A DNA stretch of 28,349 nucleotides. Source: DTU078 sp033808535 (GTDB lineage: Bacteria > Bacillota > Clostridia > Oscillospirales > CAG-272). Below are positions 14,893 through 24,400 of the stretch, piece after piece; position 1 is the stretch's first letter, and every line of letters begins with the position of its first letter. The translations under genes and the position numbers were made by a program. The notes below the pieces were generated by a model. The model worked only from the letters and a program-made list of their open reading frames with translations. It was not told the origin of the DNA and did no database searches. The stretch covers positions 1 through 28,349 of the forward strand of contig JAPXNL010000012.1 in assembly GCA_033808535.1 (NCBI GenBank), given 5' to 3'.

Positions 14893-15612
14893 ATGCCGGA
14901 CAACCGGGAGAAATCCATATCAGAACCTGCACGGAGAGATAATCTGCATGCAGGACACCGAAATCGCCTGCGAACGCGCTTTTTACACCAGGGGCTTTCT
15001 GGCTTCGAGCAGCATAATATGCTCGAGCTGTTGCTGTTCTACGCCATACCGCGCCGTGACGTAAACGAACTGGCGCACGAACTTCTTCACCGCTATGGCT
15101 CACTTTCAGGCGTGTTAGACGCCGACCCGGACGAGCTTATGCGATCAAGCGGGCTGACCGAAAATACCGTGGCGCTGCTGAAGCTGATACCGGCGCTTGC
15201 GCGCGAGTATCTGCTCGATCGCGGTTCAAGGGTATCGGCACTTGACAGCTTTGACAAGCTGGGGGCATACTTTTGCGATTACTTCACAGGATTGAAACGC
15301 GAGTCATCAGTAGTGCTGCCGATAGCCGCCAACGGTATGCCGTGCAAGCCTGTCGTCATCGCGGAGGGCTCGCCCGACAGCTGCGAGCTTGACATGCGCA
15401 AACTGGCAGAATGTGTTATCCGCGCAGAAGCGACTTCGTTTGTTTTGGCGCACAACCATCCCGGAGGAGACGCGGATCCGTCTGATGCCGACCTTGTAAC
15501 AACCAGAGTTGTGCGCGACACTTTTGCCCGTCTCGGGATACCGCTGCGCGAACATTTTATCATCGCCGGCCGCAACTTCACAAGATGCCTGTCGTATCTG
15601 TCAGACTATTGA
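14893..15612 (+). CDS. radC: RadC-family JAB/MPN domain protein
   Basis: RadC (UPF0758) proteins combine a helix-hairpin-helix-like N-terminal part with a JAMM metalloprotease-like domain; their cellular role is still unclear despite the DNA-repair name. Of 239 residues, about 20-110 form the N-terminal domain (GHRNRLRTRFL, MLELLLFYAIPRRDVNELAHELL). About 120-239 form the JAB domain with HNHPGGDADPSDAD, giving H187, H189 and D200. The PREVF-type glutamate usually found 17 residues before the first histidine is replaced by K170 (DMRKLAE). GGGGTGA precedes the ATG at 14893. It opens a plus-strand group with uvrB and uvrA, 68 nt upstream of uvrB. Confidence 0.93.
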   Translation: MPDNREKSISEPARRDNLHAGHRNRLRTRFLHQGLSGFEQHNMLELLLFYAIPRRDVNELAHELLHRYGSLSGVLDADPDELMRSSGLTENTVALLKLIPALAREYLLDRGSRVSALDSFDKLGAYFCDYFTGLKRESSVVLPIAANGMPCKPVVIAEGSPDSCELDMRKLAECVIRAEATSFVLAHNHPGGDADPSDADLVTTRVVRDTFARLGIPLREHFIIAGRNFTRCLSYLSDY

Positions 15613-15636
15613 TAATTGTGATAAACCATACACCTG

Positions 15637-15655
15637 CGCAGCTTATCCGGCTGCG
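15637..15655 (+). terminator. Possible weak terminator between radC and uvrB
   Basis: A 6-bp stem CGCAGC/GCTGCG with a 7-nt loop is followed, after TAACGA, by a T-rich stretch (15662-15680). The stem is short and the T-run is interrupted, so termination would be partial at best. No promoter was recognised between it and uvrB. Confidence 0.3.
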
Positions 15656-15680
15656 TAACGATTTTGTTTAAATTTGTTGT

Positions 15681-17660
15681 ATGAAAGATTATAAATTCAA
15701 GCTCAAAAGCGACTTTAAGCCTGCGGGCGGACAGCCGGAGGCAATAAAGCAGCTTTGCGAGGGCATAGCCCGCGGATATAAGGAACAGACGCTGCTCGGT
15801 GTCACCGGTTCTGGCAAAACTTTTACTATGGCAAACGTCATCGAGCGGCTGCAGCGCCCGACATTGGTGCTGTCGCACAACAAAACGCTCGCCGCGCAGC
15901 TATGCGCGGAGTTCCGCGAGTTCTTCCCCGACAACGCCGTCGAATATTTTGTATCGTATTACGATTACTACCAGCCGGAGGCTTATATTCCCGGCAAGGA
16001 CCTGTATATCGAAAAAGACGCGCTGATAAACGACGAGATTGATAAATTGCGCCACAGTGCAACATCGGCGCTTTTCGAGCGCCGCGACGTTATTATCGTG
16101 TCGAGCGTTTCGTGCATCTACAGCCTTGGCGACCCTGCCACCTACACAAAGCTGATGATTTCGGTGCGCCCGGGTATGACTATGGAGCGCGACGACTTCA
16201 TTCAGCGGCTGATTTCGATATCATATGAGCGAAACGATATCAACTTCGCCCGCGATAAATTCCGCGTGCGCGGCGATGTGGTGGAGGTGTTCCCCGCGTC
16301 GTCGTCCGACAAGGCGATACGCGTTGAGTTTTTCGGCGACGAGGTCGAGCGCGTATCCGAAATCAATATCGTCACCGGCGAGCTGCTGCGCGAGCTGCGA
16401 TATGTTTCGATATTCCCTGCAACCCACTATGCCATTGAGGATGAAAAGCGCGAGCAGGCGCTGCGCGAAATCGAGGCCGAGCTTGAGGAGCGCATCGAGT
16501 ATTTTAAGTCGCAGGGCAAACTGCTTGAGGCGCAGCGCATATCCGAGCGCACGCGCTATGACCTTGAGATGCTGCGCGAAATCGGCTACTGTACGGGAGT
16601 TGAAAACTACTCGCGCGTGCTTTCAGGTCGCGAGCCGGGCGCGACGCCGTTCACTTTGCTCGACTATTTCCCGGAAGATTTTATTATGTTCATAGACGAG
16701 TCGCACGTCACCCTGCCACAGGTGCGCGGCATGAGCGGCGGCGACTATAAGCGCAAGAAGAACCTGGTCGACTACGGATTCCGCCTGCCGTCGGCGTTTG
16801 ACAACCGCCCGCTTTTCTTTGAGGAGTTCGAGAAAAAGCTGGGCACTGTCATCTATGTCAGCGCCACGCCGGCTGAATATGAGCGCTCGCACTCGAGCCA
16901 GATTGTCGAGCAGATTATCAGACCGACCGGTCTCATAGACCCCGAAGTCGAGGTGCGGCCTGTGGACGGACAGGTCCTCGACCTTATGCGCGAGATCAAG
17001 GAACGTGCCGCGCGTGGCGAGCGCGTGCTCATCACCACGCTGACAAAGAAAATGGCGGAGGATTTGACCGAGTTCCTCGAGATGAACCTCGTGAAAGTGC
17101 GCTATATACACCACGAGGTTGACACCATGGAGCGCATGGAGATAATCCGCGACCTGCGACTCGGCGCATTCGACGCTCTCGTCGGCATTAACCTGCTGCG
17201 CGAAGGCCTTGACATACCGGAGGTGTCGCTTGTCGCAATCCTTGATGCCGACAAAGAGGGCTTGTTGCGCTCCGAGGTATCGCTTATACAGACTATCGGC
17301 CGCGCCGCGCGCAATGCAGAGGGCAAGGTTATCATGTATGCCGATAAAATAACGCCCTCCATGAAGCGCGCCATCGACGAGACAAACCGACGCCGCAAGA
17401 TTCAGCAGGAGTACAACGAAAAGCACGGAATCGAGCCGCAAACCGTAAAAAAGGCGGTGCGCGATTTAATCGAGATCGGCAAGAAGGAAGCCGAGCAGAT
17501 GAAGCCGCTGCCCAAACTGCCGACCGAAAAACTGCCTGAAGAGGAAAAGCAGCGGCTGATTGCCGAGTTAACAAAGGAAATGAAGGAAGCGGCAAAGGCG
17601 CTCGAATTCGAGCGTGCCGCGTACCTGCGCGACCGCATTGCGGCGATTATGAAGCGTTAA
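15681..17660 (+). CDS. uvrB: Excinuclease ABC subunit UvrB
   Basis: UvrB is the damage-verifying helicase-like subunit of nucleotide excision repair. The 659 residues show Walker A GVTGSGKTFTMANV (about 38-51), the beta-hairpin region YYDYYQPEAYIPGKDLY, the Walker B box FIDESHVT, helicase motifs YIHHEVDTMERMEIIRDLR, LVGINLLREGLDIPEV and QTIGRAARN, and a C-terminal UVR motif (LEFERAAYLRDRI) that contacts UvrC. The ATG at 15681 gives the normal N-terminus; no Shine-Dalgarno sequence is visible and an in-frame stop lies 12 nt upstream. uvrA follows after 77 nt. No uvrC is in the window. Confidence 0.98.
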   Translation: MKDYKFKLKSDFKPAGGQPEAIKQLCEGIARGYKEQTLLGVTGSGKTFTMANVIERLQRPTLVLSHNKTLAAQLCAEFREFFPDNAVEYFVSYYDYYQPEAYIPGKDLYIEKDALINDEIDKLRHSATSALFERRDVIIVSSVSCIYSLGDPATYTKLMISVRPGMTMERDDFIQRLISISYERNDINFARDKFRVRGDVVEVFPASSSDKAIRVEFFGDEVERVSEINIVTGELLRELRYVSIFPATHYAIEDEKREQALREIEAELEERIEYFKSQGKLLEAQRISERTRYDLEMLREIGYCTGVENYSRVLSGREPGATPFTLLDYFPEDFIMFIDESHVTLPQVRGMSGGDYKRKKNLVDYGFRLPSAFDNRPLFFEEFEKKLGTVIYVSATPAEYERSHSSQIVEQIIRPTGLIDPEVEVRPVDGQVLDLMREIKERAARGERVLITTLTKKMAEDLTEFLEMNLVKVRYIHHEVDTMERMEIIRDLRLGAFDALVGINLLREGLDIPEVSLVAILDADKEGLLRSEVSLIQTIGRAARNAEGKVIMYADKITPSMKRAIDETNRRRKIQQEYNEKHGIEPQTVKKAVRDLIEIGKKEAEQMKPLPKLPTEKLPEEEKQRLIAELTKEMKEAAKALEFERAAYLRDRIAAIMKR

Positions 17661-17737
17661 CGACGGCTCCGCGGCATACCCCGGACTGTCGTGAGATGCC
17701 TGTAATTTTCATATTCTCTACTATAAGGGTTACTGTA

Positions 17738-20593
17738 ATGTCAAATCAATATATAAAAATCCGTGGCGCGCGTGTGCACAACCTGAAAAACATCGATGTT
17801 GACATACCGCGCGACAAACTTGTGGTGCTTACCGGGCTTTCCGGCTCCGGCAAATCGTCGCTTGCGTTCGACACGCTTTACGCGGAGGGGCACCGCCGCT
17901 TTGTGGAGTCGCTGTCGTCATATGCGCGCATGTTTTTGGGTCAGTTCGACAAGCCGGACGTCGATTCGATTGAGGGGCTGTCGCCCGCGATTTCCATCGA
18001 CCAGAAAACCACGTCGCGAAACCCGCGCTCAACAGTCGGAACCGTAACCGAGATATACGACTATCTGCGCCTGCTATATGCGCGCATCGGGATACCGCAC
18101 TGCCCTGTCTGCGGCAAGGAGATACGCCAGCAGAGCGTCGACCAGATTCTCGACAGAATCATGGCGCTGCCCGAGGGCACGCGATTCATGGTGCTCGCAC
18201 CGGTCGTCAAAGGCAAAAAAGGCATGCACGAGAAGGTGTTCGACGATGCACGGAAAAGCGGCTTTGTCCGCGTGCGCGTCGACGGGTATATGTATGACCT
18301 TTCATCGACGCCGGAGCTTGAGAAGAACAAGAAACACACCATTGAAATCGTCGTCGACCGCCTTGTGATGAAGCCCGAGCTTCGCACCCGCCTGTCCGAC
18401 TCGGTTGAGAGCGCGCTGGCGCTGGCGGACGGAAGCCTGACCATTTCCGTTATACCGCGCGAGGGTGAGATATTGCCGCCCGGCACTGAGACAGAGCTTT
18501 CATTTTCGCAGAACTACGCCTGCGAGGAGCACGGCGTGAGCATCGGCGAGCTTTCGCCGCGCATGTTCTCGTTCAACAACCCGTACGGCGCGTGCGAGGA
18601 GTGCTCGGGGCTGGGCGAAATGCGCGTTATCTCGTTTGACCGCGTATTCCCGGACAAAACGAAATCGCTGCGCGGCGGCGCTATCGTATGCAACGGCTTC
18701 AAAAGCGCAGATGAAAGCACCTGGATGGGACCGCTGTACGAAGCTATAGGCAGAAAATACGGGTTTACACTGGACACACCCATTTGCAAAATTCCGCCGG
18801 AGGGGCTCAAGATACTTGCCTACGGCTCGAAAACCGAAACATTTGACGTTGACCGCGAATTCGGCGGAGTAGTCCGCAGACAGAGAAATGTCCGTTTCGA
18901 CGGTATAATCAATATCATTCAGCAGCGGTACGACCAGACTCACGACGAATATTATGAGGAGTTTATCGAGAATATTCCCTGCCCCAAATGCGGCGGGCTG
19001 AGGCTCAAACCTGAAATCCTAGCAGTTACTGTCGGCGGAATAAATATAGCGCAGTTCTGCGCTCTGCCGATTACAGGCGCAAAAAAATTTGTGGACGAGC
19101 TCAAGCTCACCGAAACCGAAGCGACCATCGCGCGCGATATTATAAAAGAACTAAAGGCGCGGCTGAGCTTTCTCGAAAATGTAGGACTTGATTATCTGAC
19201 GCTTGCCCGCTCGGCAGGCACGCTCTCAGGCGGCGAAGCGCAGCGGATCAGGCTGGCGACGCAGATCGGCTCATCGCTGATGGGAGTGCTCTATATCCTC
19301 GACGAGCCGAGCATAGGGCTTCACCAGCGCGACAACCACAAGCTGATCGATACCCTTAAACGGCTGCGCGACGTGGGCAACAGCGTTATTGTCGTCGAGC
19401 ACGACGAGGAGACAATGCTCGAGTCGGACTACATCATCGACATCGGGCCGGGCGCGGGTGTACACGGCGGGCTCATAGTCGCCGCCGGCACGCCGGATGA
19501 GATAAAGGCTGATTCAAGCTCTATTACCGGAGCATATCTCTCGGGCAAAAAACGTATCGAAATTCCTAAGGTTCGCCGTTCCGGTAACGGCAAGTTCCTG
19601 CGCGTTGTAGGTGCACGCGAAAACAACCTGAAAAACATAACGGTAGATATACCGCTCGGCATTTTTGTGTGCGTCACCGGAGTATCAGGTTCGGGCAAAT
19701 CGTCGCTTGTAAACTCTGTTATCTACCGCACGCTGGCAAAGGAGCTCAACCGTGCCTACGCGCCCGCCGGCAAGCACGACCATATTGACGGGCTGGAGCA
19801 TCTTGACAAGGTTATCGCCATCGATCAAAGCCCGATAGGACGCACGCCGCGCTCCAACCCTGCGACCTACACCGGTCTGTTCGGCGATATCAGGGAGCTT
19901 TTTGCAAACACCGTCGACGCCAAAATGCGCGGGTATACCGCAAGCCGTTTTTCCTTTAACCTCAAGGGCGGGCGCTGCGAAGCCTGCGAGGGCGACGGCG
20001 TGAAGAAAATCGAAATGCACTTTTTGCCCGACGTTTACGTCACCTGCGACGTATGCCGCGGACGGCGCTATAACCGCGATACGCTCGAGTGCAAATACAA
20101 GGGCAAGAATATTTTCGAAGTGCTTGAAATGACCGCAGAAGAAGGCGCTGCATTTTTCGAAAATATCCCGCGGCTCAGCAGAAGGCTGAAGACGCTGTGC
20201 GACGTCGGACTCGGCTATATACGCATCGGCCAGTCTTCTACCACCTTGTCAGGCGGCGAGGCGCAGCGCGTCAAGCTGGCAACCGAACTTTCGCGCCGCA
20301 GCACCGGCAAGACTGTATACATTCTCGACGAGCCGACTACCGGACTGCACACCGCCGATGTGGATAAGCTGATAAAAGTGCTGCAGTGCCTTGTAGATGC
20401 CGGCAATACGGTGATAGTCATTGAGCATAACCTTGATATTATCAAGACTGCGGACTATATTATCGACCTCGGCCCTGAGGGCGGCGACGCAGGCGGTGAA
20501 GTTATCACGACCGGCACGCCCGAGCAGGTCGCCGAGTGCAAGCGTTCGTATACCGGCTATTACCTGAAAAACATACTGTACCGCGACTTATAA
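17738..20593 (+). CDS. uvrA: Excinuclease ABC subunit UvrA
   Basis: UvrA is the damage-sensing ABC ATPase dimer that loads UvrB. From the ATG at 17738 it has 951 residues. Two nucleotide-binding sites are visible: Walker A GLSGSGKS at 33-40 with signature TLSGGEAQRIRLA and DEPSIGLHQRDN, and GVSGSGKS with TLSGGEAQRVKLA and DEPTTGLH. Zinc-binding cysteines appear in CPVCG, in CEECSGLG, and in CEACEGDG...CDVCRGRR. The open frame extends 14 codons upstream, but AAGGG before 17738 and the family N-terminus (MSNQYIKIRGARVHNLKNI) favour this start. It is the usual uvrBA pair, with radC upstream and a phospholipase-like gene 46 nt downstream. Confidence 0.98.
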   Translation: MSNQYIKIRGARVHNLKNIDVDIPRDKLVVLTGLSGSGKSSLAFDTLYAEGHRRFVESLSSYARMFLGQFDKPDVDSIEGLSPAISIDQKTTSRNPRSTVGTVTEIYDYLRLLYARIGIPHCPVCGKEIRQQSVDQILDRIMALPEGTRFMVLAPVVKGKKGMHEKVFDDARKSGFVRVRVDGYMYDLSSTPELEKNKKHTIEIVVDRLVMKPELRTRLSDSVESALALADGSLTISVIPREGEILPPGTETELSFSQNYACEEHGVSIGELSPRMFSFNNPYGACEECSGLGEMRVISFDRVFPDKTKSLRGGAIVCNGFKSADESTWMGPLYEAIGRKYGFTLDTPICKIPPEGLKILAYGSKTETFDVDREFGGVVRRQRNVRFDGIINIIQQRYDQTHDEYYEEFIENIPCPKCGGLRLKPEILAVTVGGINIAQFCALPITGAKKFVDELKLTETEATIARDIIKELKARLSFLENVGLDYLTLARSAGTLSGGEAQRIRLATQIGSSLMGVLYILDEPSIGLHQRDNHKLIDTLKRLRDVGNSVIVVEHDEETMLESDYIIDIGPGAGVHGGLIVAAGTPDEIKADSSSITGAYLSGKKRIEIPKVRRSGNGKFLRVVGARENNLKNITVDIPLGIFVCVTGVSGSGKSSLVNSVIYRTLAKELNRAYAPAGKHDHIDGLEHLDKVIAIDQSPIGRTPRSNPATYTGLFGDIRELFANTVDAKMRGYTASRFSFNLKGGRCEACEGDGVKKIEMHFLPDVYVTCDVCRGRRYNRDTLECKYKGKNIFEVLEMTAEEGAAFFENIPRLSRRLKTLCDVGLGYIRIGQSSTTLSGGEAQRVKLATELSRRSTGKTVYILDEPTTGLHTADVDKLIKVLQCLVDAGNTVIVIEHNLDIIKTADYIIDLGPEGGDAGGEVITTGTPEQVAECKRSYTGYYLKNILYRDL

Positions 20594-20639
20594 ACCGACG
20601 CACGTTCCGATAAACCTGCCTATAAGGATATCAGCTATT

Positions 20640-21284
20640 ATGCCTTCACATTCGATTCATTTACTTGCGGCATATAAATACGATCCGGCCGGATCGGCGG
20701 AGTTTTATGCCGGAAACATCGCGCCGGATGCTGTGCGCGACCGGGTTGACAAGGATCGCACACATCTGCGAAACCTGCCGGCGTCAGAGCAGCCCGATGC
20801 GCTGGCTGCACTTGCAATGCGGCTGGACCTAAGTCTCGGCGAAAATCTCGGCGCGCTGCTGCATATTTACACCGATCTGTTATGGGATGCCTCGCACCTC
20901 AAGCGATTCGCCGAGTTGTACGGTGAAGGCTGGTTTATCCCCCATCGCAGGCAGACGGCGATCGCCGGAGCGTGGATATTCCATAATAACCCCGAGATAA
21001 GGCGCATCTGGAAGCTTGTCGCCGACGCGGTCGAGGGCGGTCTTTCCATAGACATCGGCGCGATTACCTGCGGCTGTATCCGCGCGGAGTGCCATAAAGA
21101 ATGCGGAGCCGAATGCGGCGATGTGAAAGGTATGATACTATATAACTACAGATGGAATATTGAAAATTACACCGGACCCAGCCCGGTGTTCCCGCCGGAC
21201 GAGGTGGATGAATTTGCCGCACGAACCGCGGAGTCTTTCACTGAATTTTTGCGCGGAATCGGAGTCGGACCTTCTGGCTGGTAA
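20640..21284 (+). CDS. Putative zinc-dependent phospholipase C-like protein with a cysteine cluster
   Basis: A 214-residue protein without a signal peptide or TM segment. Scattered metal-ligand candidates fit the Zn-dependent phospholipase C-like pattern: H4/H7 (SHSIH), D30 in AGNIAPDAV, H42, and H75/D79 in GALLHIYTDLLWD. Residues 144-159 hold five cysteines and a histidine in CGC...ECHKEC...EC, which I do not know from that family. The substrate is unknown, and the family call is a tentative pattern match. AAGGA precedes the ATG at 20640 by 11 nt. It is the last gene of the radC-uvrB-uvrA group, 46 nt after uvrA, and is followed 27 nt later by a strong terminator. Confidence 0.65.
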   Translation: MPSHSIHLLAAYKYDPAGSAEFYAGNIAPDAVRDRVDKDRTHLRNLPASEQPDALAALAMRLDLSLGENLGALLHIYTDLLWDASHLKRFAELYGEGWFIPHRRQTAIAGAWIFHNNPEIRRIWKLVADAVEGGLSIDIGAITCGCIRAECHKECGAECGDVKGMILYNYRWNIENYTGPSPVFPPDEVDEFAARTAESFTEFLRGIGVGPSGW

Positions 21285-21311
21285 CTGATCTCTTTATATA
21301 ATATAATGCTG

Positions 21312-21341
21312 TAACCCCGCTGCACTCAGTCAGCGGGGTTA
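21312..21341 (+). terminator. Intrinsic terminator after the phospholipase-like gene
   Basis: A perfect 11-bp stem TAACCCCGCTG/CAGCGGGGTTA (21312-21322 with 21331-21341) with an 8-nt loop is followed by TTTAAT. It ends the plus-strand repair group before the convergent polC gene. The rest of the 210-nt gap holds only the short direct repeat at 21360-21450. Confidence 0.85.
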
Positions 21342-21359
21342 TTTAATCTACGTTAGCTT

Positions 21360-21450
21360 CCGTTGTCAGCAGGCGATATTGTTCCCGCCGCCGTCATAAA
21401 ACTGTTGCGGTGTTCATTTTACATTGACCGCCGTTGTCAGTAGTCGATAT
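21360..21450. repeat. Short direct repeat in the convergent intergenic region
   Basis: Two 20-nt copies, CCGTTGTCAGCAGGCGATAT (21360-21379) and CCGTTGTCAGTAGTCGATAT (21431-21450), differ at two positions and start 71 nt apart. No coding potential is apparent. The function is unknown. Confidence 0.7.
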
Positions 21451-21494
21451 GTGTTTTTCTCCGCAATCAGGCAGCTGGATTTTTCACTTTACGA

Positions 21495-24400
21495 CTAAAA
21501 CAGTGACAGCTGGTTTGTCTCGCTCAGACCATCGAGCACGCCGTTTTCGGCAAGCACATCGACGACCGGTTTCGACAGCCCTGCTCGGATACGCAGGTCT
21601 TCAATCGAGTATATCTCCTCATTTGCCATGACTTCGGCAATATTGCGCGCGGCGGTTTCGCCCACACCTGCAAGCGACGAGAACGGAAGGCGAATCTTCC
21701 CATCCTCGGGCTTGAACACAAACGCGTCCGACTTTTTCAGGCTGACCGGCAGGAACTTAAGCCCTNNNNNNNNNNGCTGGAGCGTCGTAATCATTGCTGC
21801 TTCCTTTTGAGTGATGTCCATGCCTTTTTTGTTCAGCTCACTTAAAATGCGCATGACCTCCTGCTTGCCGCGCATTACGATCTGAGCTTCGAACCCGCCG
21901 GGCGCGACGGTGAACATCGCCGCATAAAACTCGAGCGGACGGTATACCTTGTACCAGCCCAGGCGTATTGAGCTCATCGCATAAGCTGCGGCGTGCGCTT
22001 TCGGAAACATGTATTTAATCTTGCCAAGAGAATCGATATACCACTGCGGCACATTATGCTCTTTCAGCGCCGCGAGCATCTCAGGCTTGAGCGGCAGGCC
22101 CTTTTTGTTTTTGCGCACGAACTCCATTATATTAAACGCGTCGCTTGAAGAAAGCCCGTATTTCATAAGCGTTATCATAATGCCGTCGCGCGTGCCGATA
22201 ACCTCCGAAATCGTGCAGGTGCCGTTTCGTATCAATTCCTGTGCGTTGCCGCTCCATACGTCGGTGCCGTGTGTCAGTCCCATTATCTGCATCAGGTCGG
22301 CAAATGTCCTCGGTTTTGCCTCCTCAAGCACCGGCAGCACAAATGAGGTGCCCATCTCAGGGAGTCCGAGTGTGCCCAGCTTTATGCCGCCGATATCCTC
22401 GGGTCTGATGCCCAGCGGTTTGGTTGACAGGAACAGCTCGTATACCCTTGGGTCGTTCATTGGGACGCTCGTGACCGGCACGCCCGTGAATTTCTCCATC
22501 CACTTGTACTTGGTCGGCACATCGTGTCCCAGCTCGTCGAGCTTGAGAAGTGTGTCGTGCAGATATTCAAACGTGAAATGCGTAGTGATTATGTCGGAGT
22601 GCGGGTCGTCGGCCGGATGCTGTATCGGAGTGAAGTCGTATATTTCGCGGTCACGCGGGACAACGACTATGCCGCCCGGATGCTGCCCTGTCGTGCGCTT
22701 CACGCCCACGCAGCTCGACACGAGCCGGTTCACCTCTGCCTTTGACAGATTCAGACCCTTGCCTTCAAGGTATTTCATAACAAAGCCATATGCGGTTTTT
22801 GAAGCAAGTGCGCCGATTGTTCCTGCACGGAAAACGTTTTCCGCGCCGAACAGTTCTTCGGTGTATTTATGTACCCTGCTCTGCACCTCTCCGCTGAAGT
22901 TGAGGTCTATATCCGGCGATTTTTCGCCGTAAAAACCCAGAAACGTCTCAAATGGTATATCGTGCCCGTCGCCGTATAGCTCAGCACCGCATACCGGGCA
23001 GGTTTTATTCGGCAGGTCAAAGCCCGAGCCGGTGTTTGCCTCGTTTGAAAAGTTGCTGTATTTGCATTTCAGGCACACATAATGCGGAGGCAGAGGGTTG
23101 ACCTCCGATATTCCCGCGAAAAACGCGACCGCCGACGAGCCGACGGAGCCCCGCGATCCCACGAGATAGCCCTGGCTTTCACTGTACGCCACAAGTTTCT
23201 GCGCGATTATGTAAAGCACCGAGAAACCGTTCTTTATAATCGACGAAAGCTCGCGTTCGAGCCTGACCGACACTGTCTCGGGCAGCGGGTCGCCGTATAT
23301 TTTCTTTGCGCGCGTGTAGCAAAGTGTCTGCAGTTCTTCGTCCGCGCCCTCCATCTGCGGTGTGAATGTGCCCTTCGGGAACGGGCGTATGCCGTCCTCC
23401 ACCATGTCGGCGATTTTGTTAGGATTTGCAACCACCACTTCCCATGCTTTTTTGGGCGACAGATAGTCAAACTCCGCAAGCATCTCGCGCGTCGTGCGCA
23501 TGTATATTCCTACTTCGCGGTCGGCGTCGGCAAATTTCATACCCGACAGCAGTATCTGGCGGTAGATTTCCTCGTATTTTTCGGCAAAATGCGCGTCGCA
23601 GGTCGCAACGACCGGCTTGCCGAGTTTTTCACCCAGCGCTATTATGCGCTTGTTCAGTTCAATCAGGCCGTCGCGACCGCCGACCTTGCCCTCGTCGATC
23701 AGATATCGGTTGTTGCAAAGCGGCTGAATCTCAAAATAGTCATACAGCGATGCGATTTCTTCAATTTCGGAGTCTGTTTTATTATCGAGCAGCGCGGAGA
23801 ACAGTTCTCCCTCGGAGCAGGCGGAGCCGATTATCAGCCCCTCGCGGTGGTGGTTTAACACCGACTTCGTGATGCGCGGGTAACGCCTGAAGCAGTGCAA
23901 ATATCCGTAGGAAATCAGCTTATACAGATTTTTCAGCCCGGTCAGGTTTTTCGCCAGAATAATAATGTGGTAGGGGCGCAGCATCAGCGGGTCGGCGCTC
24001 TCCGCCATGGCTGCGGACATCTGCGCAAGGTCTGCAATGCCCTCCGCGCGCAGCTTTTCCGCCATGGCAAGAAAAATTTTAGCAAGCACCGTCGCGTCGT
24101 CGGATGCGCGGTGGTGGTTGAAATCGCCCAGCCCGTAGTATTCGGCGAGCGAATCCAGCCTGTGCCGCTGCAGCTCCGGGTTGACATAGCGCGACATCGC
24201 GACGGTGTCGACATATGTATTCGGGAAAGCATATCCTTCCCTTTCGGCGACGCGGCTGATAAAGCCGATGTCAAACGAGGCATTGTGCGCCACGAGTATT
24301 CCGCCGTCTGCGAAATCGAGGAAAGCGTGCACCGCTTGTGCCTCCGATGGAGCATCTGCGACCATCTCGTCGGTGATGCCCGTCAGATTTGTAATGCTTT

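Noticed and set aside
14702..15103. 133-codon minus-strand frame in the hrcA-radC gap
   Set aside because: It overlaps the start of radC and its promoter on the opposite strand, and its composition is not protein-like.
17696..17737. 14-codon N-terminal extension of UvrA
   Set aside because: The residues do not resemble the family N-terminus, and a ribosome-binding sequence lies just before the internal ATG at 17738.
22009..22932. 307-codon open frame on the plus strand
   Set aside because: It is antisense to the polC polymerase core and is serine/proline-rich without motifs.
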